A DNA stretch of 64,000 nucleotides from Pseudomonas sp. IAC-BECa141 (GCF_020544405.1 NZ_CP065410.1:310001-374000); one strand, 5' to 3'; shown: positions 53,000 to 62,295, numbered from the stretch's first letter. Numbers and translations are program-made. Notes: generated from the sequence alone by a model not told the origin.

Positions 53000-54286
53000 T
53001 TATCCTTGCGCGCGGCACCATTGCGCCGGATCACTCGGGTGACCCTGCTGACGAATTGCGAAATACAGCGCCGGAGTGTCCTGGCCGCCACTGTTACCCA
53101 CAGTGGAGATGGACTCGCCGGCCTTAACCACGTCACCCGCCGACTTCAGTAGCGTCTGGTTGTGACCGTAAAGACTCAGAAAACCGTTGCCGTGGTCGAG
53201 GATCACCAGCAGCCCGGCGCCGCGCAACCAGTCGGCAAACACCACGCGCCCGCCGTGTACGGCATGCACCTGGCTGCCGGCGGAGGCGCTGATCATCACG
53301 CCGTCCCACTTGGTGCGGGCATCGTCGCCACGGGTTTCGCCGAAGCGTGCCAGCAGTCGACCATCAACGGGCCATGGAAGTTTTCCCCGACTAGACGCAA
53401 AAGGGCCACCGAAGGTCTCGCCGCCGCTGGACACCAGGGCGCCGGGAGTCGATCTGACCGGTTTGCGTGGGGCGTCGGTGTTTTCCGCCTCGGCCTCACG
53501 CAAGCGCTTTTTTTCGGCTTCCTGCTGGGCGATGAGCGCTTTCTGCCGCGCTTCTTCTGCCTCACGGGCCTGGCGGGCCAGGGTTTCCTCGATGGTTTTA
53601 AGGACTTTAGACAGGTCTGCCTGATCCTGCTCGCGGGCGGCCAGTTTCTGGTCCCGGGCTTTCACGTCTTCATTGAGTTTGGCGAGGGCCTGCTGGCGCT
53701 CCTTGCGGACCTTGTCGAGCGCTTCGCGCTGAGTGTCGAGATCGCTTTGCTGCGCCAGCAATTGCGCCTGCTGCAAGCCGATGTCCTTTTCGACATTGGC
53801 CAGTTGGCGCAAGGTTTCGTTGAAGCTTTTCAGCTGCTCCAGGCGAGCCTGGCTCAGGTAGTCGTAATAGGTGAGGGTGCGGGCGAATTTCTCGGGGTTC
53901 TGCTGGTTGAGCAGCAGCTTGAGGTATTCCTGGCGACCATTCTGGTAGGCGGCGCGGGCCTGGATGGCGATCAGTCGCTGCTGTTCAGTGCGCGCGCTCT
54001 GGAGTTTTTTTTTCTCCGCATCGAGCCGCTGCAGCTCGGATTCGCTCTTTTTCAGCTCTTTTTGCAGGGCTTCGACCTGTTTCTCGAGCTTGCCCATCTC
54101 GGTTTCAGTGCCCTTGAGCTCCTTTTGCACGCCGGATTTTTCTTCCTGGAGCTTGCCCAGCAGTTTTTTCAGCTCGGCGATGTCCTGGCGCGTGGCGTCC
54201 AGTTGCTGTTGGGTTTGCGCGCGCTCATCCGCGAAGGCCGGTTGGAGCAGGCATGTCAGAGCGAGGGCGATCAGGACGCGAAGCAT
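53000..54286 (-). CDS. EnvC-like murein hydrolase activator (M23 domain)
   Basis: A 428-residue protein. A signal peptide (MLRVLIALALTCLLQPAFA) is followed by a long coiled coil (about 20-270) and a C-terminal LytM/M23 domain (GDDARTKWDGVMISASAGSQVHAVHGGRVVFADWLRG). The M23 zinc ligands appear degenerate, as in EnvC, which activates amidases instead of cutting the wall. ATG 54286 was chosen for the signal peptide. It lies 33 bp upstream of ctpA and probably shares a message with it. Confidence 0.9.
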   Translation of the reverse strand: MLRVLIALALTCLLQPAFADERAQTQQQLDATRQDIAELKKLLGKLQEEKSGVQKELKGTETEMGKLEKQVEALQKELKKSESELQRLDAEKKKLQSARTEQQRLIAIQARAAYQNGRQEYLKLLLNQQNPEKFARTLTYYDYLSQARLEQLKSFNETLRQLANVEKDIGLQQAQLLAQQSDLDTQREALDKVRKERQQALAKLNEDVKARDQKLAAREQDQADLSKVLKTIEETLARQAREAEEARQKALIAQQEAEKKRLREAEAENTDAPRKPVRSTPGALVSSGGETFGGPFASSRGKLPWPVDGRLLARFGETRGDDARTKWDGVMISASAGSQVHAVHGGRVVFADWLRGAGLLVILDHGNGFLSLYGHNQTLLKSAGDVVKAGESISTVGNSGGQDTPALYFAIRQQGHPSDPAQWCRAQG

Positions 54287-54421
54287 AGAGGCGGGCGGCA
54301 CCAGGGTAAGGGACGGCCTAGTATGCCCGCCCGACGCGGCAAAAAAAACGCCCAATTGGGACTGTGTGATAACTGGGGTGCCGGACAGAGTGAAATCCTC
54401 TTTGAAAACCCCACAAACCAA

Positions 54422-54510
54422 TGTGGGAGCGGCTTGCCCGCGATGGCGTCTGAACATTCAACATAGTTGTTGGCTGTCAGATTGCTATCGCTGGCAAGCC
54501 AGCTCCCACA
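54422..54510. repeat. REPIN of the second REP type
   Basis: REP-like arms TGTGGGAGCGGCTTGCCCGC (54422-54441) and GCTGGCAAGCCAGCTCCCAC (54491-54509) face each other. The sequence differs from the REPIN at 45243 (GGCTTGCC instead of GAGCTTGC), so two REP families are present. Confidence 0.85.
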
Positions 54511-54536
54511 GGGTTTTTCAGTGTTTTGACGGGCGA

Positions 54537-56063
54537 TTACACCAGAATCGAAGTCCCAGTCATTTCCGCCGGTTTTTCCAGGCCCAGCAGTTTCAGCATG
54601 GTCGGCGCCACGTCCGCCAGCACGCCGCCTTCGCGGACTTTCAGATCACGCTTGCCGACATAGATGAACGGCACCGGCTCGGTGGTGTGCGCGGTGTGCG
54701 CCTGGCCGGTGGATTCGTCGGCCATCTGTTCGACGTTGCCGTGGTCGGCGGTGATCAGCGCTTCGCCGCCGACTTTTTCCAGGGCTTCGACGATACGGCC
54801 GACGCAGGTGTCCAGGCATTCCACGGCTTTCACCGCGGCTTCGAACACGCCGCTATGGCCGACCATGTCGCCGTTGGCGTAGTTGACCACGATCACGTCG
54901 TAGCGCTGATTCTCGATGGCCTCGACGATGCGGTCGGTGACTTCGGGCGCGCTCATTTCCGGCTGCAAATCATAGGTGGCGACTTTCGGCGACGGGATCA
55001 GAATGCGCTCTTCGCCCGGGAACGGCTCTTCACGACCGCCGGAGAAGAAGAAGGTCACGTGGGCGTATTTCTCGGTTTCGGCAATGCGTAGCTGGGTCTT
55101 GCCGTTTTTCGCCAGGTAGTCGCCGAGCACGTTTTCCAGGCTGCCCGGGGCAAAGGCGGCGGGGGCCGGGATGCTGGCGGCGTATTGGGTCAGGCCGACG
55201 TACTGCACTTTTGGCTGGCGTGCGCGCTCGAACTCCTTGAAGTCGTCTTCGACAAACACACGGCTCAGCTCGCGGGCACGGTCGGCACGGAAGTTCATGA
55301 ACACCACGGCGTCGCCGTCTTCGACTTTTACCGGCTCACCGATGCTGGTGGCTTTGACGAACTCGTCGCTCTCGCCACGGGCGTAAGCGGCTTCCAGACC
55401 TTCCTGGGCGGTGGCGGCGCTGAATTCGGCTTTGCCATCAACGATCAGGTTGTAGGCCTGAGACACGCGATCCCAACGGTTGTCGCGATCCATGGCGTAG
55501 TAGCGGCCGATCAGGCTGGCGATGCGGCCCTTGCCGAGCGCCTGGAAGGTCGCGTCGAGCAGTTCGATCGACGACGCGGCGCTTTTCGGCGGCGTGTCAC
55601 GGCCGTCAAGGAAGGCGTGCAGGTAGATTTTCTCGGCGCCGCGCTTGAAGGCCAGTTCGGCCATGGCGATCAGGTGATCCTGGTGGCTGTGAACACCGCC
55701 GTCTGACAGCAGCCCCATGAAATGTACGGCCTTGCCGGCGGCCACGGCCTTGTCCACGGCGGCGCAGATGGTCGGGTTCTCGAAGAACTCGCCATCGCGG
55801 ATCGCTTTGGTCACGCGCGTGAAGTCCTGATACACCACGCGACCGGCGCCGAGGTTCATGTGGCCGACTTCGGAGTTGCCCATCTGGCCGTCCGGCAGAC
55901 CGACGTCCATGCCGCTGCCCGAGATCAAGCCGTTCGGCACGGTGGCCCACAGGCGATCCAGCACAGGCTTTTTGGCCGCATAGACGGCGTTGGATTCGTG
56001 GCTGTCGCTGTGACCGAAGCCGTCGAGAATCATCAGGACCAAAGGTTTAGGCGTGGTAGTCAT
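54537..56063 (-). CDS. gpmI: GpmI, cofactor-independent phosphoglycerate mutase
   Basis: A 508-residue enzyme of the alkaline phosphatase superfamily. [11 protein letters not shown] carries a metal Asp, the phosphorylated Ser lies in [14 protein letters not shown], and later metal ligands lie in [12 protein letters not shown] and [10 protein letters not shown]. It interconverts 3- and 2-phosphoglycerate with manganese. ATG 56063 (MTTTPKP) was preferred; an in-frame GTG at 56072 adds three residues. It is divergent from the rhodanese-like gene. Confidence 0.97.
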   Translation of the reverse strand: MTTTPKPLVLMILDGFGHSDSHESNAVYAAKKPVLDRLWATVPNGLISGSGMDVGLPDGQMGNSEVGHMNLGAGRVVYQDFTRVTKAIRDGEFFENPTICAAVDKAVAAGKAVHFMGLLSDGGVHSHQDHLIAMAELAFKRGAEKIYLHAFLDGRDTPPKSAASSIELLDATFQALGKGRIASLIGRYYAMDRDNRWDRVSQAYNLIVDGKAEFSAATAQEGLEAAYARGESDEFVKATSIGEPVKVEDGDAVVFMNFRADRARELSRVFVEDDFKEFERARQPKVQYVGLTQYAASIPAPAAFAPGSLENVLGDYLAKNGKTQLRIAETEKYAHVTFFFSGGREEPFPGEERILIPSPKVATYDLQPEMSAPEVTDRIVEAIENQRYDVIVVNYANGDMVGHSGVFEAAVKAVECLDTCVGRIVEALEKVGGEALITADHGNVEQMADESTGQAHTAHTTEPVPFIYVGKRDLKVREGGVLADVAPTMLKLLGLEKPAEMTGTSILV

Positions 56064-56215
56064 GGAATCCACTCGTGGCTAATAAGAAGAGGGCGATGGA
56101 AAAGGGAGTTGGAGTTTAAAGCGAAGTTCCGGCGGCGTCACCGCCGGACGGGGTTTGGCCGACCATAGTGGCTGTGTATACTGGCCGACATTTTAACGCC
56201 CTGGAACCTCCTTCG

Positions 56216-56629
56216 ATGGTTGCTCACCTGATTGAATTTGCCACTAACCACTACATTCTTGTCGGTATCTTCGTCGTACTGCTGGCTTTGCTGCTGGCGC
56301 ATACGGTGCAGGGCGGCGGTAAAAGCCTGAGCACGGGCGAGCTGACCGCACTGGTCAACAAGGAAGCCGGCGTGGTCGTGGACATCCGTCCGAGCAAGGA
56401 ATACGCCGCCGGTCACATCGTTGGCGCTGTGAACATTCCCCAGGACAAACTGGCTGCCCGTATCGGCGAGCTGGAAAAACACAAGGCCAAGACCATCATC
56501 CTGGTCGACGCCCTGGGCCAGACCGCCGGCACCCACGCCCGCGAACTGATGAAGGCCGGCTTCACCGCCGCCAAGCTGTCCGGCGGGATTTCCAGCTGGA
56601 AAGGCGACAACCTGCCGTTGGTGAAGTGA
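56216..56629 (+). CDS. Rhodanese-like membrane protein without the catalytic cysteine (YibN type)
   Basis: A 137-residue protein with an N-terminal helix (about 12-30, YILVGIFVVLLALLLA) and a rhodanese fold (VVVDIRPSKEYAAGHIVGAVNIP ... GGISSWKGDNLPLVK). The active-site loop reads LVDALGQTAGTHA and the whole protein has no cysteine, so sulphur transfer is not possible by the usual route. It precedes grxC by one base and secB, as E. coli yibN does. A regulatory or scaffolding role in the secB unit is inferred. Confidence 0.9.
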   Translation: MVAHLIEFATNHYILVGIFVVLLALLLAHTVQGGGKSLSTGELTALVNKEAGVVVDIRPSKEYAAGHIVGAVNIPQDKLAARIGELEKHKAKTIILVDALGQTAGTHARELMKAGFTAAKLSGGISSWKGDNLPLVK

Positions 56630-56630
56630 C

Positions 56631-56885
56631 ATGAGCAACGTCATCGTCTACTCCAGCGATTACTGCCCTTACTGCTCGCGCGCCAAGTACCTGCTCGCGA
56701 ACAAAGGCGTGGCCTTCGAAGAGATCAAGGTCGATGGCAAGCCGCAGGTGCGCGCCGCCATGGCCCAGAAGGCCGGACGCACGTCCGTGCCGCAGATCTG
56801 GATCGGCGACACCCACGTCGGCGGATGTGACGATTTGTACGCCCTGGAGCGCGCCGGCAAGCTCGACGCGCTGCTCAAGGCCTGA
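56631..56885 (+). CDS. grxC: GrxC, glutaredoxin 3
   Basis: An 84-residue glutaredoxin with CPYC (Cys12, Cys15), the cis-Pro in TSVPQIWIGDTHVGG and the GGCDDLYALE glutathione site. It reduces disulphides with glutathione. It is translated directly after the rhodanese-like gene and 63 bp before secB. Confidence 0.96.
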   Translation: MSNVIVYSSDYCPYCSRAKYLLANKGVAFEEIKVDGKPQVRAAMAQKAGRTSVPQIWIGDTHVGGCDDLYALERAGKLDALLKA

Positions 56886-56948
56886 CCTGCTGCACGCTCT
56901 ACCGAACACCAAGAACCCTAAAAGACCCGAGATCAGAAAGGATCTGAG

Positions 56949-57434
56949 ATGACTGACCAACAGAACACTGCAGCCAGCGAAGAAGAAACCGCACCGCAAT
57001 TCTCCTTGCAGCGCATCTACGTACGCGACCTGTCCTTCGAAGCCCCGAAAAGCCCGGCGATCTTCCGCCAGCAGTGGGATCCGGCGGTCGCTCTGGATCT
57101 GAACACCCGCCAGAAAGCCCTGGAAGGTGATTTCTACGAAGTCGTGCTGACCCTGTCCGTCACCGTGAAAAACGGTGAAGAAGTCGCCTTCATCGCTGAA
57201 GTGCAACAGGCCGGTATCTTCCTGATCAAGAACCTGGACGCGGCTTCGATGAGCCACACTCTGGGTGCGTTCTGCCCGAACATCCTGTTCCCGTACGCTC
57301 GTGAAACCCTGGACAGCCTGGTGACCCGTGGTTCGTTCCCGGCCCTGATGCTGGCCCCGGTGAACTTCGACGCCCTGTACGCGCAAGAGCTGCAGCGCAT
57401 GCAGGAATCCGGCGAGACTCCGACCGTTCAGTAA
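56949..57434 (+). CDS. secB: SecB, preprotein export chaperone
   Basis: A 161-residue SecB of standard length. [19 protein letters not shown] opens the fold, [20 protein letters not shown] sequence forms the core and [23 protein letters not shown] closes it. The tetramer holds unfolded precursors for SecA. An intrinsic terminator follows. It shares an operon with the rhodanese-like protein and GrxC. Confidence 0.97.
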   Translation: MTDQQNTAASEEETAPQFSLQRIYVRDLSFEAPKSPAIFRQQWDPAVALDLNTRQKALEGDFYEVVLTLSVTVKNGEEVAFIAEVQQAGIFLIKNLDAASMSHTLGAFCPNILFPYARETLDSLVTRGSFPALMLAPVNFDALYAQELQRMQESGETPTVQ

Positions 57435-57451
57435 GCGGTGGATGCAACAAC

Positions 57452-57481
57452 GAAAAAAGCGCCGTTACAGGCGCTTTTTTC
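57452..57481 (+). terminator. Terminator of the secB operon
   Basis: A 12-bp stem, GAAAAAAGCGCC/GGCGCTTTTTTC, with a 6-base loop and six T residues, 17 bp past secB. Confidence 0.9.
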
Positions 57482-57502
57482 TTGGGCGATCGTTCTCGCG
57501 TT

Positions 57503-57604
57503 GATCGTTCCCATGCTCTGCGTGGGAATGCCTCTGGGGACGCTCCGCGTCCAGTGACGCGGAGCGTCACGGGCTGCATTCCCACGCGGAGCGTGGGCAC
57601 GATC
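57503..57604. repeat. Palindromic intergenic repeat (cruciform type)
   Basis: About 100 bp made of nested inverted repeats. The inner arms are GACGCTCCGCGTC/GACGCGGAGCGTC (57539-57551, 57556-57568) with a CAGT loop. The outer arms are GCGTGGGAATGC/GCATTCCCACGC, and GATCGTTCCC/GGGCACGATC-like ends close it. I recall this repeat type from many P. fluorescens-group intergenic regions. It lies between convergent secB and trmL. Confidence 0.85.
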
Positions 57605-57617
57605 CAGGACTGGCGCG

Positions 57618-58073
57618 TTACTTGAAGTCGTTCTGCCGCCACGCTTCGTACACGGCCACTGCCACGGTGTTGGACAGGTTCAGGCTGCGGCAGCCTTCGC
57701 GCATCGGCAGGCGCAGGCGCTGTTCGCCCGGAAGGGCGTCGAGCACCTCCGGCGGCAGGCCGCGGCTTTCCGGTCCGAAGATGAACGCATCGCCCGGGAC
57801 GAACGCGGCATCGTGAAACGGCCGCGAGCCCTTCGTGGTGAAGGCGAACAGCCGTGGATGACCGAGGCTTTCCAGGCAGCTGGCCAGGTCGGCGTGGCGT
57901 TGCAGCGTGGCGTACTCGTGGTAGTCGAGACCGGCACGACGCAGGCGCTTGTCGTCCATCTCGAAGCCCAGCGGTTCGATCAAATGCAGGTGGCAGCCGC
58001 TGTTGGCGCACAGCCTGATAACGTTGCCGGTGTTCGGTGGAATTTCCGGTTGAAAAAGGATGACGTGAAACAT
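57618..58073 (-). CDS. trmL: TrmL, tRNA (cytidine/uridine-2'-O-)-methyltransferase
   Basis: A 151-residue SPOUT methyltransferase. It begins MFHVILFQPEIPPNTGNVIRLC and shows IFGPESRGLPPEVL and MREGCRSLNLSNTVAVAVYEA, the knotted SAM-binding motifs. It methylates the wobble base of tRNA-Leu. ATG at 58073 shares its CATG with the start codon of the divergent gene at 58072. Confidence 0.95.
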   Translation of the reverse strand: MFHVILFQPEIPPNTGNVIRLCANSGCHLHLIEPLGFEMDDKRLRRAGLDYHEYATLQRHADLASCLESLGHPRLFAFTTKGSRPFHDAAFVPGDAFIFGPESRGLPPEVLDALPGEQRLRLPMREGCRSLNLSNTVAVAVYEAWRQNDFK

Positions 58074-58512
58074 GCACGGCTCCGAAGGTAAAGATGACGC
58101 GCATTCTACGCCGCAAGCGGATCCGCGTTCGAAACTATTCCCGCGGGTGATGGCTTCGCTGGCGATCGTCGGTGTGATGGTCGGGATGATGATCGGCCGT
58201 TTGACCACGCCTGACCCGACCGTTTTACAGCAGGTCGAGGTGATCGATGGGGGGCTGGCGGTCTGGTTCAACAACGAGCCGAAGCTGCACGGCGAGATCG
58301 TCGATGGCAGCGTTGCGTTGCTGTTCGAGGCCGAAGGCAAGGTGCAGAAAGGACAGCTCAAGTTCAACGGCAAGGACGTGAACTGGCGGACACGCTTGAG
58401 TGACGGGGGATTGTTGCTGACGCTGGTGGCGGCGCGGCCGCTGCAGGGCGACTGGACCGGCCAGGCGGTCGATGACCGCTGGCGGCTGGAGATCCATCTC
58501 CGGGAGCAATAA
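58072..58512 (+). CDS. Membrane-anchored hypothetical protein
   Basis: A 146-residue protein with one hydrophobic helix (about 26-43, VMASLAIVGVMVGMMIG) and a C-terminal beta-rich domain that ends WRLEIHLREQ. The N-terminal 20 residues are polar, so it is probably anchored with the domain in the periplasm. ATG 58072 overlaps the divergent trmL start by two bases; an internal start near 58147 is possible. No family recognised. Confidence 0.65.
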   Translation: MHGSEGKDDAHSTPQADPRSKLFPRVMASLAIVGVMVGMMIGRLTTPDPTVLQQVEVIDGGLAVWFNNEPKLHGEIVDGSVALLFEAEGKVQKGQLKFNGKDVNWRTRLSDGGLLLTLVAARPLQGDWTGQAVDDRWRLEIHLREQ

Positions 58513-58722
58513 AAGAGGGAATCCCCGGCCTGCCTGTACCAAGGTTCCCGAAACGGGCGGGCTCATCGCATCGCGTTCTGAGCCGGTGTAAAGAAGGAAC
58601 CCCTGACCTGCCTGTATCAAGGGCCCCAAAAGGGTGGACTCGATGAGTCCGGTGTAAAGAGGGGAATCCCCGGCCTGCCTGTACCAAGGCCCCCGAAAGG
58701 GTGGGTGAATCGAATCACCTGA
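58510..58722. repeat. Three tandem imperfect repeats, 66-79 bp each
   Basis: Units start at about 58510, 58589 and 58655. Each carries TAAAGA.GGAA.CCC, then CCTGCCTGTACCAAGG (16 bases, slightly varied in unit 2), then a CCC-GAAA-GGG-like mini-hairpin. Units 1 and 3 are closest. Unit lengths of 79 and 66 are not a multiple of three, so they are not a coding repeat. They lie in the 3' region shared by the hypothetical gene and convergent ntrC. Confidence 0.75.
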
Positions 58723-58922
58723 TGGAGTTATTGCAGGGGGCGTGCCAGGTTTTCTCGTTTTGAAACAAAAAAAACCGACACAATGACGAAGGCCCCGTAA
58801 TACGGGGCCTTCGTCTTTTCACAGGATGGGATTTTCAGCGGTTTTCAGTGCAAGCCTGAGCCATTGGCCGTGCCCGATTACGGGTCACGGTGCCTTGCGG
58901 CGGTGCAGACTGGCGCTCAATC
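58513..58922. other. Convergent intergenic region before ntrC
   Basis: 410 bp between two convergent genes. It contains the three tandem repeats (to 58722) and a strong hairpin at 58785-58819. No supported frame on either strand. Confidence 0.7.
58785..58819. terminator. Strong hairpin terminator between the hypothetical gene and ntrC
   Basis: A perfect 14-15-bp stem, GACGAAGGCCCCGTA/TACGGGGCCTTCGTC, with a minimal loop and a TTTT run on the plus strand. It can end the plus-strand message and also stands 104 bp past the ntrC stop. Confidence 0.8.
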
Positions 58923-60359
58923 TCAGCCTTCATCACCCTCATCGTCATCCCCGCCATCGACCTTCATGCCGAGCTCCTTGATCTTGCGGGTCAAGGTGTT
59001 GCGGCCCCAGCCCAGCAGCACCGCAGCGTCACGACGACGCCCGGCGGTGTGCTTGAGTGCGGTCTCGATCATGATCCGCTCGAACGCCGGCACCGCGCTG
59101 TCGAGCAGGCTCGACTGACCGCGAGCCAGGGCCTGATCGGCCCACTGGCGCAGCGCCTGTTCCCAGTTGGTCACCGGCGCCGAGTCTTGCGGCAGGCTCA
59201 ACAGTTCCGGCGGCAGGTCGCTGATGTGCACCTCGCGCCCGGACGCCATCACCGTGATCCAGCGGCAGGTGTTCTCCAGCTGACGCACGTTGCCCGGCCA
59301 TGGCAGGTTTTTCAGGTATTCCTCGGTCTCGCTTTTCAGCAGCTTCGGCTCGACCGCCAGTTCTTGCGCGGCGCGGCTGAGGAAGTGCTTGGCCAGGGTC
59401 GGGATGTCTTCGCGGCGATCCGACAGGCGCGGGATGTGGATGCGGATCACGTTAAGGCGGTGGAACAAGTCCTCACGGAATTTCCCGGCGTGAACCAGGG
59501 TTTCCAGATTCTGGTGAGTCGCGGCGATGATCCGCACATCAACCTTGACCGGCACATGCCCACCAACGCGATAGAACTCACCATCGGCCAGCACCCGCAG
59601 CAGTCGGGTCTGGGTGTCCGCCGGCATGTCGCCGATTTCATCGAGGAACAGCGTGCCGCCGTCGGCTTGTTCGAAGCGGCCGCGACGCAGGTTGGCCGCG
59701 CCGGTGAACGCGCCTTTTTCGTGGCCGAACAGCTCGGATTCCATCAGGTCTTTCGGAATCGCCGCCATGTTCAGCGCGATGAACGGCGAGGCCGCGCGCG
59801 GGCTGTGGCGGTGCAGGGCGTGAGCCACCAATTCTTTACCGGTGCCGGATTCGCCGTTGATCAGCACGGTGATGTTGGAATGGCTCAGGCGCCCGATGGC
59901 GCGGAACACTTCCTGCATCGCCGGCGCTTCGCCGATGATTTCCGGGGTGCGGGTCAGGGTCGGAGCGACTTCCAGGCCCTGTTGTTCCTGGGCGTGCTGG
60001 TTGGCGCGCTTGACCAGCGACACCGCTTCGTCAACGTCGAACGGCTTGGGCAGGTACTCGAACGCGCCGCCCTGATAGGAGGCGACAGCGCTGTCCAGAT
60101 CGGAGTGAGCGGTCATGATGATCACCGGCAGCCGCGGGTGCTGCTCGCGGATCCGCGCCAGCAGGTCCAGGCCGCTGGCGCCGGGCATGCGGATATCGGA
60201 GATGATCACGTCCGGCTGCTGGCGTGCGAGGCGGCTCATCACGCCATCGGCACTGTCGAAGCTCTGGGTGGTCATGCCTTCCTGTTGCAGGGCTTTTTCC
60301 AGAACCCAACGGATAGAACGGTCGTCATCGACGATCCACACGGTTTCACTACGGCTCAT
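58923..60359 (-). CDS. ntrC: NtrC, nitrogen response regulator (sigma-54 activator)
   Basis: A 478-residue regulator. A receiver domain with Asp55 in VIISDIRMPGASG is followed by an AAA+ domain with Walker A GESGTGKE, the GAFTGAANLRRG loop and Walker B GGTLFLDEIGD. A Fis-type DNA-binding end has AAVLLGWGRNTLTRKIKEL. Under low nitrogen, NtrB phosphorylates it and it turns on sigma-54 genes such as glnA. Its start overlaps the ntrB stop by 4 bp. Confidence 0.97.
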   Translation of the reverse strand: MSRSETVWIVDDDRSIRWVLEKALQQEGMTTQSFDSADGVMSRLARQQPDVIISDIRMPGASGLDLLARIREQHPRLPVIIMTAHSDLDSAVASYQGGAFEYLPKPFDVDEAVSLVKRANQHAQEQQGLEVAPTLTRTPEIIGEAPAMQEVFRAIGRLSHSNITVLINGESGTGKELVAHALHRHSPRAASPFIALNMAAIPKDLMESELFGHEKGAFTGAANLRRGRFEQADGGTLFLDEIGDMPADTQTRLLRVLADGEFYRVGGHVPVKVDVRIIAATHQNLETLVHAGKFREDLFHRLNVIRIHIPRLSDRREDIPTLAKHFLSRAAQELAVEPKLLKSETEEYLKNLPWPGNVRQLENTCRWITVMASGREVHISDLPPELLSLPQDSAPVTNWEQALRQWADQALARGQSSLLDSAVPAFERIMIETALKHTAGRRRDAAVLLGWGRNTLTRKIKELGMKVDGGDDDEGDEG

Positions 60360-61441
60360 GTCGATGTGGCTCCTTGTTCCAGTGGCAGAAAGATCGAAAA
60401 CGTGGTGTGGCCTGGATGGCTGTCACATTCGATCAGGCCCTGGTGCTGGCTGATGATGTTCTGAGTGATGGCCAGGCCCAGCCCGGTACCGTCCGGACGG
60501 CCGCTGACCATGGGAAAGAAGATGGTTTCCTGGAGTTCCGCCGGAATGCCCGGGCCGTTGTCGATGATCTCGATCTTGGTCACCAGACGATGGCGGACGT
60601 GGCCGATGGTGAACTGGCGCATGGCGCGGGTACGCAGGCTGATGCGGCCCAGGCGCAGCTCGTTCTGGCTGCTGATGGCCTGCATCGCATTGCGCACGAT
60701 GTTCAGCACCGCCTGAATCATTTGTTCGCGGTCGATCAGGACGTCGGGAATGCTCGGGTCGTAATCGCGCACCAGCGTGATGCAACCCTGGCTTTCGGCC
60801 TCGACCAGTTGGCAGACGCGCTCCAGCACTTCGTGGACATTGCACAGGGCCAGCGACGGCAGTTTGTTGGAACCGAGCATGCGGTCGACCAGATTACGCA
60901 GGCGGTCGGCCTCTTCGATGATCACGTTGGTGTAGTCGCGCAGGCTGTCTTCCGGCAGCTCCCGGGCCAGCAATTGCGCGGCACCGCGGATACCGCCCAG
61001 CGGATTCTTGATCTCGTGAGCCAGGCCGCGCACCAGCATCTTGCTGGTTTCCTGCTTCGACAACTGCGCCTCTTCCTTGGTGATCCGCAACAGACGGTCA
61101 CGGGGATGCACTTCCAGCAGGAGCAGGGTCGCGCCGTTGCTGAGGATCGGCGTCACCGCGTAATCCACGGTCAGGGTCTGTCCGGTGAGAGCGGTGAGCA
61201 TCGCTTCGCGCTTGGTGAACGGGTGCGCCTGCTCCACCGCCTGGCGCAACGAGTTGAGCGCCTCGGTGGACTCGGTGAACAGCTCGCTGATGAACTGGCC
61301 ATGGCTGCGCTGGCCGCTGATGGCCAGCAGCATCTCCGCCGCCGGGTTCATGTACTCGAGGCGCAATTCGCTGTCGAGCAGGATGGTAGCGGTGGTCAGG
61401 TTGTCGAGTAGCAAGCGATGCAGTGCGTCACTGATGGTCAT
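60356..61441 (-). CDS. ntrB: NtrB, nitrogen sensor histidine kinase
   Basis: A 361-residue cytoplasmic kinase. A PAS domain (about 10-115) precedes HisKA with His142 in LVRGLAHEIKNPLGGIRGAAQL and the HATPase segment NGPGIPAEL ... GRPDGTGLGLAIT. PII protein binding switches it between kinase and phosphatase. ATG 61441 (MTISDALHRLL) was chosen; a long upstream extension in the same frame has no family support. It forms the ntrBC operon. Confidence 0.96.
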   Translation of the reverse strand: MTISDALHRLLLDNLTTATILLDSELRLEYMNPAAEMLLAISGQRSHGQFISELFTESTEALNSLRQAVEQAHPFTKREAMLTALTGQTLTVDYAVTPILSNGATLLLLEVHPRDRLLRITKEEAQLSKQETSKMLVRGLAHEIKNPLGGIRGAAQLLARELPEDSLRDYTNVIIEEADRLRNLVDRMLGSNKLPSLALCNVHEVLERVCQLVEAESQGCITLVRDYDPSIPDVLIDREQMIQAVLNIVRNAMQAISSQNELRLGRISLRTRAMRQFTIGHVRHRLVTKIEIIDNGPGIPAELQETIFFPMVSGRPDGTGLGLAITQNIISQHQGLIECDSHPGHTTFSIFLPLEQGATST

Positions 61442-61671
61442 GAGGACCTCTTTTGGAGCATGGCGCGCGCAGGGATACAGCGCTGATGCGAGGAAAATGC
61501 AAAAACCAAACCAAGGCTCCGAAAAGAAGCGTTCAACCCCTGAAACGGGCGTTTGACGCTCGTTTGCGTGGCACTCAAACCGCTCTGGCGGGTACTTTCG
61601 AACCAAAATGGGTTGGAATGTGAGTACGGTGCAGCGTATTGCACCAATATAGTGCGCAAAGCTGAACGGCG

Positions 61672-62295
61672 TCAGAAGAAACGCAGGAAAGGGTTTTTCG
61701 GTTCGGCGGGTTTGTCTTTCAGCGGGCATTCCGGACGCACGCCATAGTCGGCGCTGACGCACGGTTTGACCTGACGCTTCTGGGCCAGAGAGATGCGTTG
61801 CATGTGGAACGGCTGGTTGGCGGTTTTCTCCACGGTTCGGCCCTGAGCGTCGAGGATCTCGACCGACAGATTGTGGCTGCCGCGATCGATATTGCTCAGC
61901 GGGAACACCGGGCTCAGACCTGGTTCGCCGACGGCTTTGCCATCCAGCAACAAGCGATACAGATGACCTCTTTGCAGGCCCGGCTCGCTGGTGACGCTGA
62001 CGATCAGTTCGCCGGCGCTGCTGCGAATGGTCGCGTCCGGCTCGGGGATCAGCACGCGCAACATGTCGTAGTGGAACAGCGGTGGTTCCGCAGATTTCTT
62101 CGACGGCGTGATCGTTGCGGCGCTGCTCGGATTCGGGGCCATGCGATTGCTGGTGGCCAGCGGCACGCGCCTGGCGTTGCCACGCGGTTGATCGGTGTAG
62201 ACGCGATTGCCCTGTGCGTCGATGTAAGTGAACACCTCGGCCGATGCGCCGAGCGCGATCAACGACAGGAACAAGGCAATCGATCCCCGCGTCAT
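61672..62295 (-). CDS. DUF4124-domain protein, second of a pair
   Basis: A 207-residue protein with a signal peptide (MTRGSIALFLSLIALGASA) and an N-terminal DUF4124 domain (EVFTYIDAQGNRVYTDQP). A C-terminal beta region (about 80-170) carries RGHLYRLLLDGKAVGEPG and GSHNLSVEILDAQG. It overlaps its upstream neighbour by 4 bp and shares its layout, so the two arose by duplication. Periplasmic location inferred. The ntrB start lies 231 bp beyond its stop. Function unknown. Confidence 0.8.
   Translation of the reverse strand: MTRGSIALFLSLIALGASAEVFTYIDAQGNRVYTDQPRGNARRVPLATSNRMAPNPSSAATITPSKKSAEPPLFHYDMLRVLIPEPDATIRSSAGELIVSVTSEPGLQRGHLYRLLLDGKAVGEPGLSPVFPLSNIDRGSHNLSVEILDAQGRTVEKTANQPFHMQRISLAQKRQVKPCVSADYGVRPECPLKDKPAEPKNPFLRFF

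Noticed and set aside
58510..58722. CRISPR array
   Set aside because: The three units vary in length and sequence, the unit is longer than a CRISPR repeat, there are no distinct spacers of constant length and no cas genes are present.
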